Positions 23,595 to 31,754 of a DNA stretch of 39,104 nt are shown here, one piece after another. The stretch's first letter is position 1. Each line of letters opens with the position of its first letter. The translations under genes were made by a program, and so were the position numbers. This DNA is from Kosmotogaceae bacterium UBA1373 (GTDB lineage Bacteria; Thermotogota; Thermotogae; Petrotogales; Kosmotogaceae), in contig DBRH01000074.1 of NCBI GenBank assembly GCA_002305955.1, positions 1 through 39,104 on the forward strand, in the 5' to 3' direction. Below the pieces are notes generated by a model. That model made no database searches. It was not told the origin of the DNA and saw nothing but the letters and a program-made list of their open reading frames with translations.

Positions 23595-24050
23595 TCAGAA
23601 TACGACGGCTACACTCAACTTTATCGCCGAGATTATGCTTGCGGGAATGGTTGTAGGAGCGAGAATCGCAGACAGAACCTGAAGCGGTGAAGCGGCTATC
23701 CCTGCTCCAAGTAGAAGAGTCTGGTTGTTCTGGAGAACCAGGGCATAATCGAATCCCGCACCGATGTAGGGGAAGATCACGAGGTTGGTTCCAAATTCAT
23801 AGTAGAAATTGACCTTCTGCAATTCGAGAGGACTGAAATAGGTTTTCCAGGTCCAGCCCAGCCCAAGGTTCGGCCCAGTCCAGCCGGTTATGTTTCCAAA
23901 GACGTCCAGTTTGGCCTCTCCGTACACGGGGGAATGCAGCCCGGCCACCAGGGGCTTTCCATGAGCCTTATCGGGCCATACGATCAAAGGCTCTGAGAAA
24001 AGCGCCACGGCCAGTCCAAGAACCACAAACAGCAAAAGCAGTTTCTTCAT
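23595..24050 (-). CDS. Small exported protein, GNITG family member B (unknown function)
   Basis: The 151-residue product starts at ATG 24050 behind GAGGGATAGAG. It has a signal peptide (~1-19, MKKLLLLFVVLGLAVALFS). The mature part has PVYGEAKLDVFGNITGWTG (GNITG at 52-56), then FYYEFGTNLVIFPYIGAGF, then a hydrophobic C-terminal half (LLLGAGIAASPLQVLSAI...). Order and spacing match the smaller paralogue at 22634-23002. It is probably a periplasmic or toga-associated protein; no enzymatic motif is visible. Confidence 0.75.
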   Translation of the reverse strand: MKKLLLLFVVLGLAVALFSEPLIVWPDKAHGKPLVAGLHSPVYGEAKLDVFGNITGWTGPNLGLGWTWKTYFSPLELQKVNFYYEFGTNLVIFPYIGAGFDYALVLQNNQTLLLGAGIAASPLQVLSAILAPTTIPASIISAIKLSVAVVF

Positions 24051-24313
24051 CTCTATCCCTCCTCAGTGTTTTGTGCGAACTCAACCGGAGTTCCTTAAAG
24101 AGATTATACAACAACGCTTCCGTTAAGACCATCTATTGAACATCATCAATTCAATCGTACTGAACAATCTACCGGCCGACCCGTATTCTCAAAAATGGAA
24201 GTTGTATCTGCCGCTGTTTTCTTTGTTTGTCATTGATGATAGAATCTGTTGTAGGGCAATCATGCCGGTTTTGTCTTGCCAATCCACTTTGCGATGACCG
24301 GAGGAGATAAACT

Positions 24314-24925
24314 TTGGGAAGAATAATCGTCTTTGCTGGGAATGTCGGTGCCGGAAAATCCACGATTGCCGGAGCGGTGGCCGAGAGATTGCGATACGGA
24401 GTCCATTTCGAATCCGTTTCCGACAACCCCTTTCTGGAGGATTTTTACTACGATCAGAAGAGATGGTCGTACCATCTGCAAACTTACTTTCTCTATCACA
24501 GATACTGTTCACTGAAACACGCGGAGGCCAACGAAAACATGGTTTTCGATCGCTCCATCTATGAAGATGCCGAGATCTTCGCCCGCAACCTCTTTGAAAC
24601 CGGAAAGATGTCCCGGAGAGAATATGATGCCTATACAACCATGTTCTATGCGATGATCGACTATCTGAAGAATCCCGACCTTCTGGTTTACATAGACGCC
24701 GATATCGACACGATTCTCACGCGCATCAGGAGAAGAGGGCGCGAAATGGAGCTGGCCGTACCGATCGCGTACTGGGAACAGCTGGATAGGCTTTACTCCG
24801 ACTGGATAGGGAGTTACAACCGCTCTCCGGTGTACAGGATCGATGCCAGAATAGTCGATATTGTGACTAACCCCGGCCATCTGGACGGGGTGATGAGGGA
24901 TATCGAAGCGATAATTAATGGATGA
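24314..24925 (+). CDS. Deoxynucleoside kinase (dAK/dGK type)
   Basis: The 203-residue protein starts at TTG 24314 with GGAGGA 7 nt upstream. It phosphorylates salvaged deoxynucleosides. It has a P-loop GNVGAGKS (~9-16), the ESVSDNPFLEDFYYDQKRW substrate-site segment, the DRSIYEDAEIF motif with the Asp-Arg-Ser of the family, and the Arg-rich LID RIRRRGREME. The Asp after the P-loop strand and the SDNPFL text resemble deoxyadenosine/deoxyguanosine kinases more than thymidine kinases; substrate preference is inferred. It is divergent from the GNITG family B gene across 263 bp, where I see no clear single promoter. Confidence 0.9.
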   Translation: MGRIIVFAGNVGAGKSTIAGAVAERLRYGVHFESVSDNPFLEDFYYDQKRWSYHLQTYFLYHRYCSLKHAEANENMVFDRSIYEDAEIFARNLFETGKMSRREYDAYTTMFYAMIDYLKNPDLLVYIDADIDTILTRIRRRGREMELAVPIAYWEQLDRLYSDWIGSYNRSPVYRIDARIVDIVTNPGHLDGVMRDIEAIING

Positions 24926-24987
24926 GTCAAGTTGACTTAATTAATTGCGATCAATCCAACTCAGGAATTTATGGGAGGTAGTTCGAA

Positions 24988-26370
24988 ATGAAGAGGCTCT
25001 TTCTGATCTTAATGTTCTTGATAGTGACGGTTTTCGCCTTTTCCGGCCCGGGATTCTTCATCAGTTTCTTTCCGGTGCTTTCGCTCAACAATCTACCGGC
25101 GCACGATAGAGACTACCGGCCGACTATGTACGATATGTACGACTACTTCACATACCCGGCTTTTGCGACTTTCGGAATCGAATTATCCGGCCCCTCTTAC
25201 AGGGCGCTCTTGAGGTTCGATTTCAGGCAGGATCTTTCGGCCTACCTGCGGGGTAAAGGCTGGTCCAACCTGCCACTAGATCCAAACAAGAACTCTCTCT
25301 ATATCGACACCGATCTGCCCAGGGTCGGACTGGCCGAATACGAGAACTCCCTGATCAGACTTTCGGCAGGCAAGAGGAAGCTCCACTTCGGGCCGGCCAC
25401 GTACAACTTCGTGTTGTCGGAAACCGTTCCTTACTTCGAACATCTGTGGTTCGATTTGAACACAGAGGTCTCCTACGGCAGATATTTCTACAACTTTTTC
25501 CTCATCTCTTCCGATAGATCGGTCTATAACAGTCCTAAGACTTTGATCGGTCACTCGTTCGGCTTCAGCAACGAACTCCTGAGGTTAGGTCTGGTCGAAA
25601 CCAACCTGATCAGCAAAACCTTTCCCGACTTGAGAGACCTCAGCCCCTTCACCATCTTCCACAACAATTACGCCAGGAACTCAAATGTGAACGCCGGTAT
25701 TTTCCTGGAGCTGGATCTCGACCGTTTCGATCTGTACGGGTTACTGTACGCCGACGACATACTTATACCGGGAGACAGAACGAAAAACCCCACTTCTCTG
25801 GGTTGGTATGCCGGCGGTACATACACTTTTATCGATGGCGGGAATTACTCCGGTCCGCTTCTATGGGACAGTCAGTTCACACTCCGCGAAAAGACTGTTT
25901 TCGAGAACTCCGGAGGACTGAAATTGAAGTACGAGCATTACCACAGCACTCCCTACCTCTACAACAGAGACTTCGAAGAGGGAAAATACACCAATCCGAT
26001 CCGCTTCAACGCCGGTGATATAGAGGGTGGACAGTACGTGGTCGTGAACGGCTTCTACGGATTCCCTTACGGCCCGGACGTGACTCTGGACCTTCTCGCG
26101 CTCTCGTACGAAACGGAAAAGGTGCTGACCGAAATCCGCCTGGAGTATCTTAGATCGGGCGTTTACAAGATCGACAATTATTACGGCGAACCTTTCGAAT
26201 ACGACTGGTACAGACTGGCCGAACCGATCACCAGAAAGGCCTTGCTGAGTTTTAATCTACACTACAGCCCCGATGGCAGACAGGAGTTTTTATTCTCATC
26301 CTTGCTATCGTTCGGCGAGAAGCTGGGATTCAATTTTAAGGCTGGATACGGAAGGTTCTTCAGTTTTTGA
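24988..26370 (+). CDS. Exported 460-residue beta-rich protein, probable outer-envelope (toga) barrel
   Basis: A signal peptide (~1-19, MKRLFLILMFLIVTVFAFS) precedes a protein of alternating amphipathic strands rich in Tyr, Phe, Asp and Asn, with turns such as GPSY, NYYG and SPDG. The sequence ends YGRFFSF, a terminal Phe preceded by alternating aromatics, as in substrates of the outer-membrane barrel machinery. The segment AGKRKLHFGPATYNFVLSE followed by a Tyr/Phe-rich strand faintly recalls Wzi-like capsule-assembly barrels; I would not rely on it. GGGAGGT precedes the ATG. The role is unknown; a porin or surface-structure role is inferred. Confidence 0.72.
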   Translation: MKRLFLILMFLIVTVFAFSGPGFFISFFPVLSLNNLPAHDRDYRPTMYDMYDYFTYPAFATFGIELSGPSYRALLRFDFRQDLSAYLRGKGWSNLPLDPNKNSLYIDTDLPRVGLAEYENSLIRLSAGKRKLHFGPATYNFVLSETVPYFEHLWFDLNTEVSYGRYFYNFFLISSDRSVYNSPKTLIGHSFGFSNELLRLGLVETNLISKTFPDLRDLSPFTIFHNNYARNSNVNAGIFLELDLDRFDLYGLLYADDILIPGDRTKNPTSLGWYAGGTYTFIDGGNYSGPLLWDSQFTLREKTVFENSGGLKLKYEHYHSTPYLYNRDFEEGKYTNPIRFNAGDIEGGQYVVVNGFYGFPYGPDVTLDLLALSYETEKVLTEIRLEYLRSGVYKIDNYYGEPFEYDWYRLAEPITRKALLSFNLHYSPDGRQEFLFSSLLSFGEKLGFNFKAGYGRFFSF

Positions 26371-26381
26371 TCCACTTCCTG

Positions 26382-26436
26382 TGCATAAGTGCAGAGATTT
26401 GCAGTGTTGAACAAGACTGCACGCAAACACTTGCAC
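26382..26436. promoter_or_regulatory. Candidate operator region with dyad and clustered TGCA words
   Basis: TGCAGTGTTG (26400-26409) and CAAGACTGCA (26412-26421) form a 10-bp dyad with one mismatch and a two-base centre. TGCA occurs five times in 54 bp (26382, 26390, 26400, 26418, 26432). The symmetric cluster lies just upstream of -10-like sequences and about 160 bp before the aminotransferase ATG. A regulator site for the fermentation operon is inferred. Confidence 0.45.
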
Positions 26437-26471
26437 AACCCAGGCCTTTCTGAAGTTTAATTTTCTATAAT
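26431..26471 (+). promoter_or_regulatory. Candidate promoter(s) of the amino-acid fermentation operon
   Basis: TTGCAC (26431-26436) and TTTAAT (26456-26461) are 19 bp apart; a perfect TATAAT (26466-26471) lies just downstream but has no -35 at usual spacing. One of the two -10 boxes is probably used. The dyad at 26400-26421 is immediately upstream. Confidence 0.4.
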
Positions 26472-26482
26472 TCGCTTTAAAA

Positions 26483-26524
26483 GCCAGACCTGATTTGGCG
26501 AATGGTCTGGCATGTTTTTGCTTT
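26483..26524 (+). terminator. Terminator-like hairpin in front of the fermentation operon
   Basis: GCCAGACC (26483-26490) and GGTCTGGC (26504-26511) form a perfect 8-bp stem with a 13-nt loop, followed by ATGTTTTTGCTTTT. It lies downstream of the candidate -10 boxes and 55 nt before the ATG. It could be an attenuator in the leader or the late terminator of the 460-residue gene that ends at 26370. Confidence 0.6.
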
Positions 26525-26578
26525 TAACACATTGAAACATAAATCGAAAAAACAAAAAAAATTAGGGGGTGTTCCACA

Positions 26579-27808
26579 ATGACCGACAAGTTTTCCAAGA
26601 TGGCCAAAAAGATGAAGTCTAACATCATAAGAGAGTTGCTCAAAGTCACCGGCAAACCCGGAATGATTTCCTTTGGAGGGGGAGTTCCCGATCCGGAGAC
26701 CTTTCCAAGGCACGAAATGGCCGAAATATCCAGAGAAATACTGGAAAATGAATACAGATATACACTGCAATACGCATCTACCGAGGGAGACCCGATACTC
26801 AAAGAGGAGTACATCTCCCTGCTCAAGAGAGAGAACGGGATCGAAGGTCTGGAACTGGACAACCTTCTCATCACCGTAGGTTCTCAGAGTGCGCTGGATC
26901 TGGTGAGTAAGATTTTTTTGGACGAGGACAGCATCTATTTCGTTTCCAAGCCAGTCTATCTGGGAGCTGCCAGCACCTTCTCTTTGAGATCCAGACAGTA
27001 CGTTTACATGAATCTCACCGAAGACGGCGTGGATCTCGATGAACTCGAACAGAGCCTCGAAGAGATAAAGGTCAGGGGAGATATCGGAAAGGTCAAGTTC
27101 ATATACGTCATATCCAATTTCCACAACCCCGGCGGCGTTACGATGTCTCTGGCCAAGAGAAAGCGACTGGTTGAAATAGCCGAAAAGTACGATGTCCTGA
27201 TAGTCGAAGACGATCCTTACGGGGATCTCAGGTACGATGGCGAAGCCATAGATTCCGTATTCAAAATCGGTGGAAAAGACAGGGTTCTGCTTCTCAAAAC
27301 CTTCAGTAAAATACTCTCTCCCGGTCTGAGACTCGGAGTGGTGATCGGAAGTCACGATGTCATTAGAAAGATGGTCATGGCCAAACAGGCGGCCGATCTC
27401 TGCACGCCCAGTCTCACGCAAAGGCTCGCGGCCAGATACCTTCAGAGACACGATATTATGGCACAGATCAAACCGACCATAGCCCTTTACAAAGAGAAGA
27501 AAGATCTGATGCTGGCAGAACTCGAGAAGAACTTCGGCGATATGGAAGGGTTCCACTGGACCAGACCCGATGGCGGTCTCTTCATATGGTTCACCCTTCC
27601 GGAAGGCTTCAACACCGATGAAATGCTGGAAATGGGCAAATCCGAGAACGTTCTCTTCGTACCGGGAATCGCTTTTTCACTGGATGACACTTGCAAGAAC
27701 TCGATGCGACTCTCCTTCTGTCTCCCTCCAAAAAACGACATAATAGAAGGAGTTAGAAGATTGAAGAAGGTTATAATGGAATACGGCGAGGAACGGAATC
27801 TTCTTTGA
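26579..27808 (+). CDS. PLP-dependent aminotransferase, class I/II (2-aminoadipate/aromatic/branched-chain type)
   Basis: The 409-residue fold-type I aminotransferase has MISFGGGVPDPETFP, the QYASTEGDP segment, ITVGSQSALDL, ISNFHNPGGVTMS with the cofactor-side Asn, VEDDPYGDLRY with the pyridine-binding Asp and Tyr, and LLKTFSKILSPGLRLG with the PLP lysine. This resembles LysN/MocR-type aminotransferases active on 2-aminoadipate, aromatic or branched-chain amino acids. AGGGGGTG precedes the ATG. Its place as first gene before the acyl-kinase and oxidoreductase genes (12 nt to buk) suggests it makes the 2-oxoacid that the complex oxidises; exact substrate is inferred. Confidence 0.9.
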   Translation: MTDKFSKMAKKMKSNIIRELLKVTGKPGMISFGGGVPDPETFPRHEMAEISREILENEYRYTLQYASTEGDPILKEEYISLLKRENGIEGLELDNLLITVGSQSALDLVSKIFLDEDSIYFVSKPVYLGAASTFSLRSRQYVYMNLTEDGVDLDELEQSLEEIKVRGDIGKVKFIYVISNFHNPGGVTMSLAKRKRLVEIAEKYDVLIVEDDPYGDLRYDGEAIDSVFKIGGKDRVLLLKTFSKILSPGLRLGVVIGSHDVIRKMVMAKQAADLCTPSLTQRLAARYLQRHDIMAQIKPTIALYKEKKDLMLAELEKNFGDMEGFHWTRPDGGLFIWFTLPEGFNTDEMLEMGKSENVLFVPGIAFSLDDTCKNSMRLSFCLPPKNDIIEGVRRLKKVIMEYGEERNLL

Positions 27809-27820
27809 GGGAGTGAGACT

Positions 27821-28882
27821 ATGAAAGTTCTGGTTATAAACCCGGGATCAACTTCCACGAAGATAGGTGTTTTCGAAGACTCTACGCTTGTGCTCGCCGA
27901 GTCTTTGAAGCATGTGAAGCGTGAAGATTCTCCGCACGACAAGGGAGTGGCGTCGAGAGCCGATGAGATACGGAGTTTTCTCGCTGTCAAAGAGATCTCT
28001 CTTGAGCAGTTCGATGCGATAGCCTGCAGGGGAGGGATACTACCTCCCATGGAGAGTGGTACCTACAGGGTGAACGAAGAGATGTGCCAATACCTGGTTC
28101 ACAGCTCTAAAATGGATCACCCTGCAAATCTGGCCGCCCCGATAGGGATGGAGCTGTCACGTGGCAGTATCCCTGTCTTCATAACAGACCCGGTCTCCGT
28201 TGATGAGTTTTCGCCCGAGGCACGTTACTCAGGCCTTCCCCAGATACCCAGGGTTTCGCTCCTGCATGCGCTTAACATGAAGGCAGCGGCGAGACAGGTG
28301 GCGGCCGAGTTCGGTAGAGATCTCGAGAACCTCAACCTGGTAGTGGTGCATCTTGGAGGCGGAATATCCGTTGGGCTTCAATTGAGAGGAAAGATGGTCG
28401 ATGTAAACAACGCGAACGACGAAGGCCCTTTCAGTCCAACGAGGTCGGGAGAGCTGCCGGTAGGAAGCGTCGTGGAAGCCTGCTTCAGCAGCGGGTTATC
28501 CGAGAAGGAGCTGTTGTCCAGGTACACCAAAGCCGGTGGAATGGTCGCCTATCTGGGTACCGACGATCTGAGAATAGCTATGGAAATGGCCAGAAGCGAT
28601 GAAAAGGCGCGCGAAGTGATCGAAGCCATGGCCTACGGGATCGCCAAGGAGATAGGTGGAATGTGCACAGTGGCCGGGGGACAGATAGACGCGATAGTTC
28701 TCACAGGGGGCATGGCCTACAACGGCAGCTTTGTAGAAATGATCAAAGGATACGTGAGCAGATTCGCTCTCGTCGTCATAGAACCCGGTGAGAATGAGCT
28801 CATGTCGCTGGCTATGGGAGCAGAGCGTGTACTCACCGGTGTCGAAAAAGCGAGAGAGTTCCATCCGGAGGTGGTACTTTGA
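27821..28882 (+). CDS. buk: Butyrate/branched-chain fatty acid kinase 1
   Basis: The 353-residue ASKHA-fold kinase makes ATP from an acyl phosphate. It shows phosphate-1 VINPGSTSTKIGVFED, ARGGILPPMESGTYRVN-like text (CRGGILPPMESGTY), FITDPVSVDEFSPEARYSG, VVHLGGGISVGL and NDEGPFSPTRSGELP, and the C-terminal VLTGGMAYN and IEPGENELMSLAMG. The GPFSPxRSG box is typical of butyrate kinases and differs from acetate kinases. It ends in a 4-nt overlap with the ptb start. A second kinase of the family follows ptb. Confidence 0.94.
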   Translation: MKVLVINPGSTSTKIGVFEDSTLVLAESLKHVKREDSPHDKGVASRADEIRSFLAVKEISLEQFDAIACRGGILPPMESGTYRVNEEMCQYLVHSSKMDHPANLAAPIGMELSRGSIPVFITDPVSVDEFSPEARYSGLPQIPRVSLLHALNMKAAARQVAAEFGRDLENLNLVVVHLGGGISVGLQLRGKMVDVNNANDEGPFSPTRSGELPVGSVVEACFSSGLSEKELLSRYTKAGGMVAYLGTDDLRIAMEMARSDEKAREVIEAMAYGIAKEIGGMCTVAGGQIDAIVLTGGMAYNGSFVEMIKGYVSRFALVVIEPGENELMSLAMGAERVLTGVEKAREFHPEVVL

Positions 28883-29778
28883 TAACCAATCTTTCAACGC
28901 TCGTGGAACTGGCAAAGAAAAATCCGAAGGTAGTTTCGGTGGCTGCCGCCGAAGATGAAGTGGTTATCTCATCGGCGAGGGAAGCTTATCTAGAAGGGAT
29001 CGCCACCTTCCGCTTCTACGGTTCGGCCGATAAGATAGAAAAGATGTGTTCGGCTCTGAATTTCAAAGAAGGTTACACGATCATAGATTGCAAAAATAAG
29101 GCAGAATCAATAAAGAGTGCGATACTTTCAGTTTCCTCCGGCGAGAGTCAGCTTCTCATGAAAGGGTATATAAAAACGGGGGAGCTTCTGAGCGCCTTTC
29201 TCAAAGACGAGTTCAACCTCAAGACAGGCAGAACCATGAACCTGGTGACTGTCTTCGAGCTGGAAAGATATCATAAACTCCTCCTGGTCACCGACGCCGG
29301 GATGGTGATATCTCCAGATCTGCAACAGAAAGCCGACTCCATCGTGAATGCTGCTTCGGTCGCCAGAGCGCTGGGTATTGAAGTGCCGAAGGTTGCCGTT
29401 CTGGCAGCGGTTGAAGTCGTAAATCCGAAGATGCAGGCCACTCTTGATGCGGCAGTACTCTCTCAAATGGCCGCCCGCGGTCAGCTGGGCATGGTGGAGG
29501 TTGACGGTCCTTTCGCGCTGGACAACGCGATCTCCGCCGAAGCTGCGAAGCACAAGGGTATAGTCAGCCCGGTAGCGGGGGACGCCGACATAGTTATAAT
29601 GCCCGATATCGAAGCCGGAAACATCTTCTACAAAGCTATGGCCTTTTTATCGGGTGCAGAGCTGGCAAGTACGATTGTGGGCGGGAAGGTGCCGATAATT
29701 CTGACATCCAGAGCCGACTCCGAGAGGACGAAACTCCAGTCCATCGCTCTCAACGTCGTGCTGGCGGGAGGGGTATGA
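28879..29778 (+). CDS. ptb: Phosphate butyryltransferase-type acyltransferase
   Basis: Exchanges CoA of butyryl- or branched-chain acyl-CoA for phosphate. TTG 28879 overlaps the buk stop (TTGATAA context) with GGAGGTGG 4-5 nt upstream. The 299-residue protein has the N-terminal helix NLSTLVELAKKNPK and VSVAAAEDEVVISS, with LMKGYIKTGELLSAFLKDEF, LVTDAGMVISPDL, VAVLAAVEVVNPKMQAT, EVDGPFALDNAIS and the C-terminal VMPDIEAGNIFYKAM and VGGKVPIILTSRADS. These are the hallmarks of the Pta/Ptb family, and the length is that of Ptb. It abuts the second buk with no spacer. Confidence 0.94.
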   Translation: MITNLSTLVELAKKNPKVVSVAAAEDEVVISSAREAYLEGIATFRFYGSADKIEKMCSALNFKEGYTIIDCKNKAESIKSAILSVSSGESQLLMKGYIKTGELLSAFLKDEFNLKTGRTMNLVTVFELERYHKLLLVTDAGMVISPDLQQKADSIVNAASVARALGIEVPKVAVLAAVEVVNPKMQATLDAAVLSQMAARGQLGMVEVDGPFALDNAISAEAAKHKGIVSPVAGDADIVIMPDIEAGNIFYKAMAFLSGAELASTIVGGKVPIILTSRADSERTKLQSIALNVVLAGGV

Positions 29779-30867
29779 ATGCCAATCGTCCTGGTAATCA
29801 ATCCCGGCTCCACATCTACCAAGCTCGCGCTTTTCAATGATCGCGAACTCATTAGGGAACACACCATAAGACACCAGCCCGAAGAGCTCGCTCAGTTCAA
29901 CACTCTCTACGAGCAGAGGCTCTTCCGCAAGAGATTGATAGTCGAATTTCTCCAGAGCAGCGGCTATCCGCTCGATGGAATAGATATGATAGTCGGAAGG
30001 GGCGGAATGCTAAAGCCGCTCCAGGGCGGTACGTACCATGTGAACGACAGTATGATAGAGGACCTGAAAACGGCCCGTTACGGAGAACATGCCTCGAACC
30101 TCGGAGCGATACTGGCCAGAGAGCTTTTGAGCGAGAGCGGCAGGGACATACCGATCTTCATCGCCGACCCCGTTGTGGTCGATGAGATGGAACCGCTCGC
30201 CAAATACTCCGGCCATCCCGATTTCAAGAGAAGATCGATATTCCACGCGCTCAACCAGAAGGCCGTCGCGAGACAGGTGGCCGCCAGGTACGGCAAAAGG
30301 TACGAAGAGATGAACCTCGTGGTCATTCATATGGGCGGAGGCATTTCGATAGGCGCCCACAGGAAGGGAAAGGTCATCGATGTCAACAACGCTCTCGACG
30401 GCGACGGTCCTTTCAGCCCCGAAAGATCGGGGACTTTGCCGCTGACCGGTCTCATAAAGCTCTGCTTCTCAGGCACTTACACAAAAGACGAGATGAAGAA
30501 GCTTATAAAGGGCAGGGGCGGATTGATGGCCCACACCGGTACGACAGATTGCCAGAAAGTCCAGACGTACATTCGCCAGGGCGATCAGAACAGCAAGATG
30601 GCCTACAGAGCGATGGCCTACCAGATCATCAAATGGGCCGGGAAGATGGCCGCCGTTCTCAGAGGCGAGGTGGATTCAATAATAATCACCGGTGGCATAG
30701 CCTACGATAAGAATTTCATGATCCCATGGCTCACCGAAAAGCTGTCTTTCATAGCTCCGATAGATATCGTACCGGGTGGGAACGAAGAACTGGCTCTCGC
30801 CATGGCCGGCCTCAGGGTTATCGAAGGTTCAGAGGAGGCCAGAGAGTACGATGGAATTTCCCGGTAA
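29779..30867 (+). CDS. buk: Butyrate/branched-chain fatty acid kinase 2
   Basis: The 362-residue protein has the same motifs as the first kinase but is clearly diverged: VINPGSTSTKLALFND, GRGGMLKPLQGGTYHVN, FIADPVVVDEMEPLAKYSG, VIHMGGGISIGAHRKG, DGDGPFSPERSGTLP, ITGGIAYDKNF and IVPGGNEELALAMAG. Both copies look catalytically intact, so they may differ in acyl-chain preference or direction, or pair in one enzyme (inference). The ATG directly follows the ptb stop. The 3' end overlaps the ATPase gene by 17 nt. Confidence 0.94.
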   Translation: MPIVLVINPGSTSTKLALFNDRELIREHTIRHQPEELAQFNTLYEQRLFRKRLIVEFLQSSGYPLDGIDMIVGRGGMLKPLQGGTYHVNDSMIEDLKTARYGEHASNLGAILARELLSESGRDIPIFIADPVVVDEMEPLAKYSGHPDFKRRSIFHALNQKAVARQVAARYGKRYEEMNLVVIHMGGGISIGAHRKGKVIDVNNALDGDGPFSPERSGTLPLTGLIKLCFSGTYTKDEMKKLIKGRGGLMAHTGTTDCQKVQTYIRQGDQNSKMAYRAMAYQIIKWAGKMAAVLRGEVDSIIITGGIAYDKNFMIPWLTEKLSFIAPIDIVPGGNEELALAMAGLRVIEGSEEAREYDGISR

Positions 30868-31525
30868 GATACTGATATTCATGGGTATGTTCGGGAGTGG
30901 AAAGACGGAAATCGCTCTCAATTTTGCACAATCGCTTTCGAAGGCCGGCCAGAGGGTAGCGCTCGCCGATATAGATACCATAAGCCCTTACTACAGATCT
31001 AGAGATCTCAGGGAAGCCTTTGGAAAAGATGGCATAAAGATAATTGCACCGGCCGGAAAGTTGGCCCATGCCGATCTTCCGATCATATCTCCCGAAATTT
31101 TCGGTTATGTGGAAAACCCCGAATACAGAATTGTTATAGACGTCGGCGGAAACGACGACGGCGCGGTGGTTCTATCGTCTCTGAGCCGTAGGTTGCCGGC
31201 GGAGAGGTGCACCACTTTCTACGTTTTGAATCCCTACAGACCTTTCAACGATACGATCGCCAACGCCGTATCACACGTCGAAAGGCTAAGGGAGAAATCG
31301 AGGATGAGGATAGACTTTCTCGTGAACAACTCCAACATAGGCCCGGAAACGACCGGAAAAGAGATACTGCACGGAGAGGACTTCATCGAGGAGATCTCGA
31401 AAATAACGACCATCCCCGTAGCCTTCACCGTCGTCATGAACGGTGTAAAGGCCCTTAAAGGAAGATACCACGAGTTTCGTATAGTTAAATACATGAAAAA
31501 TCCTTGGGAGGTAGAGAATGAGTAA
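30851..31525 (+). CDS. P-loop ATPase (CobQ/MinD-like) of unknown role in the fermentation operon
   Basis: The ATG 30851 lies inside the end of buk2, preceded by GAGGAGG. The 224-residue protein has an N-terminal Walker A, MGMFGSGKTEIALNFAQ, then RVALADIDTISPYYRSRDLREAF like the switch region of SIMIBI-class ATPases, then VIDVGGNDDGAVVLSSL as Walker B/switch II, and FLVNNSNIGPET as a base-recognition-like loop. Its nearest look is the MinD/CobQ/dethiobiotin-synthetase group, but no family function can be assigned. It overlaps both neighbours (17 nt with buk2, 8 nt with the ferredoxin subunit), so its expression is tied to the oxidoreductase. A role in cofactor loading or complex assembly is a guess. 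Confidence 0.85.
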   Translation: MEFPGKILIFMGMFGSGKTEIALNFAQSLSKAGQRVALADIDTISPYYRSRDLREAFGKDGIKIIAPAGKLAHADLPIISPEIFGYVENPEYRIVIDVGGNDDGAVVLSSLSRRLPAERCTTFYVLNPYRPFNDTIANAVSHVERLREKSRMRIDFLVNNSNIGPETTGKEILHGEDFIEEISKITTIPVAFTVVMNGVKALKGRYHEFRIVKYMKNPWEVENE

Positions 31526-31742
31526 GAATTTCGTGAAAATAGACGAAGAGCGTTGCAAAGGCTGCGGCCTTTGCATAAACTTCTGTCCGAAGAAAGTACT
31601 CAGTTTCTCCGAAAAGTTCAACAGCAAGGGCTATCATCCCGCCAGACAGCACGATCCCGATAATTGTATCGGGTGCGGTTTCTGCTACATGATGTGCCCC
31701 GACACCGCTATAACCGTCTTCAAAGAGACGGCGAAGGTCTGA
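31518..31742 (+). CDS. korD: 2-oxoacid:ferredoxin oxidoreductase, delta (ferredoxin) subunit
   Basis: The 74-residue 2[4Fe-4S] ferredoxin has two complete Cys motifs, CKGCGLCINFCPKKVL and CIGCGFCYMMCPDTAI. It carries electrons from the TPP site of the complex to free ferredoxin. The start overlaps the ATPase stop by 8 nt; GGGAGGTAGAG stands before it. Order delta-alpha-beta-gamma is that of four-subunit KOR/VOR-type complexes. Confidence 0.93.
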   Translation: MSKNFVKIDEERCKGCGLCINFCPKKVLSFSEKFNSKGYHPARQHDPDNCIGCGFCYMMCPDTAITVFKETAKV

Positions 31743-31754
31743 AGGAGTGATAAC

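Noticed and set aside
23129..23690. Plus-strand frames of 175 and 130 codons opposite the anchored protein
   Set aside because: They cross the terminator hairpin at 23546-23569 and have no start signals; the minus-strand reading has a clean membrane protein.
26477..27556. 359-codon open frame on the minus strand opposite the aminotransferase
   Set aside because: The plus strand carries a full aminotransferase with all motifs; the minus frame has no ribosome site or recognisable domain and is an antisense shadow.
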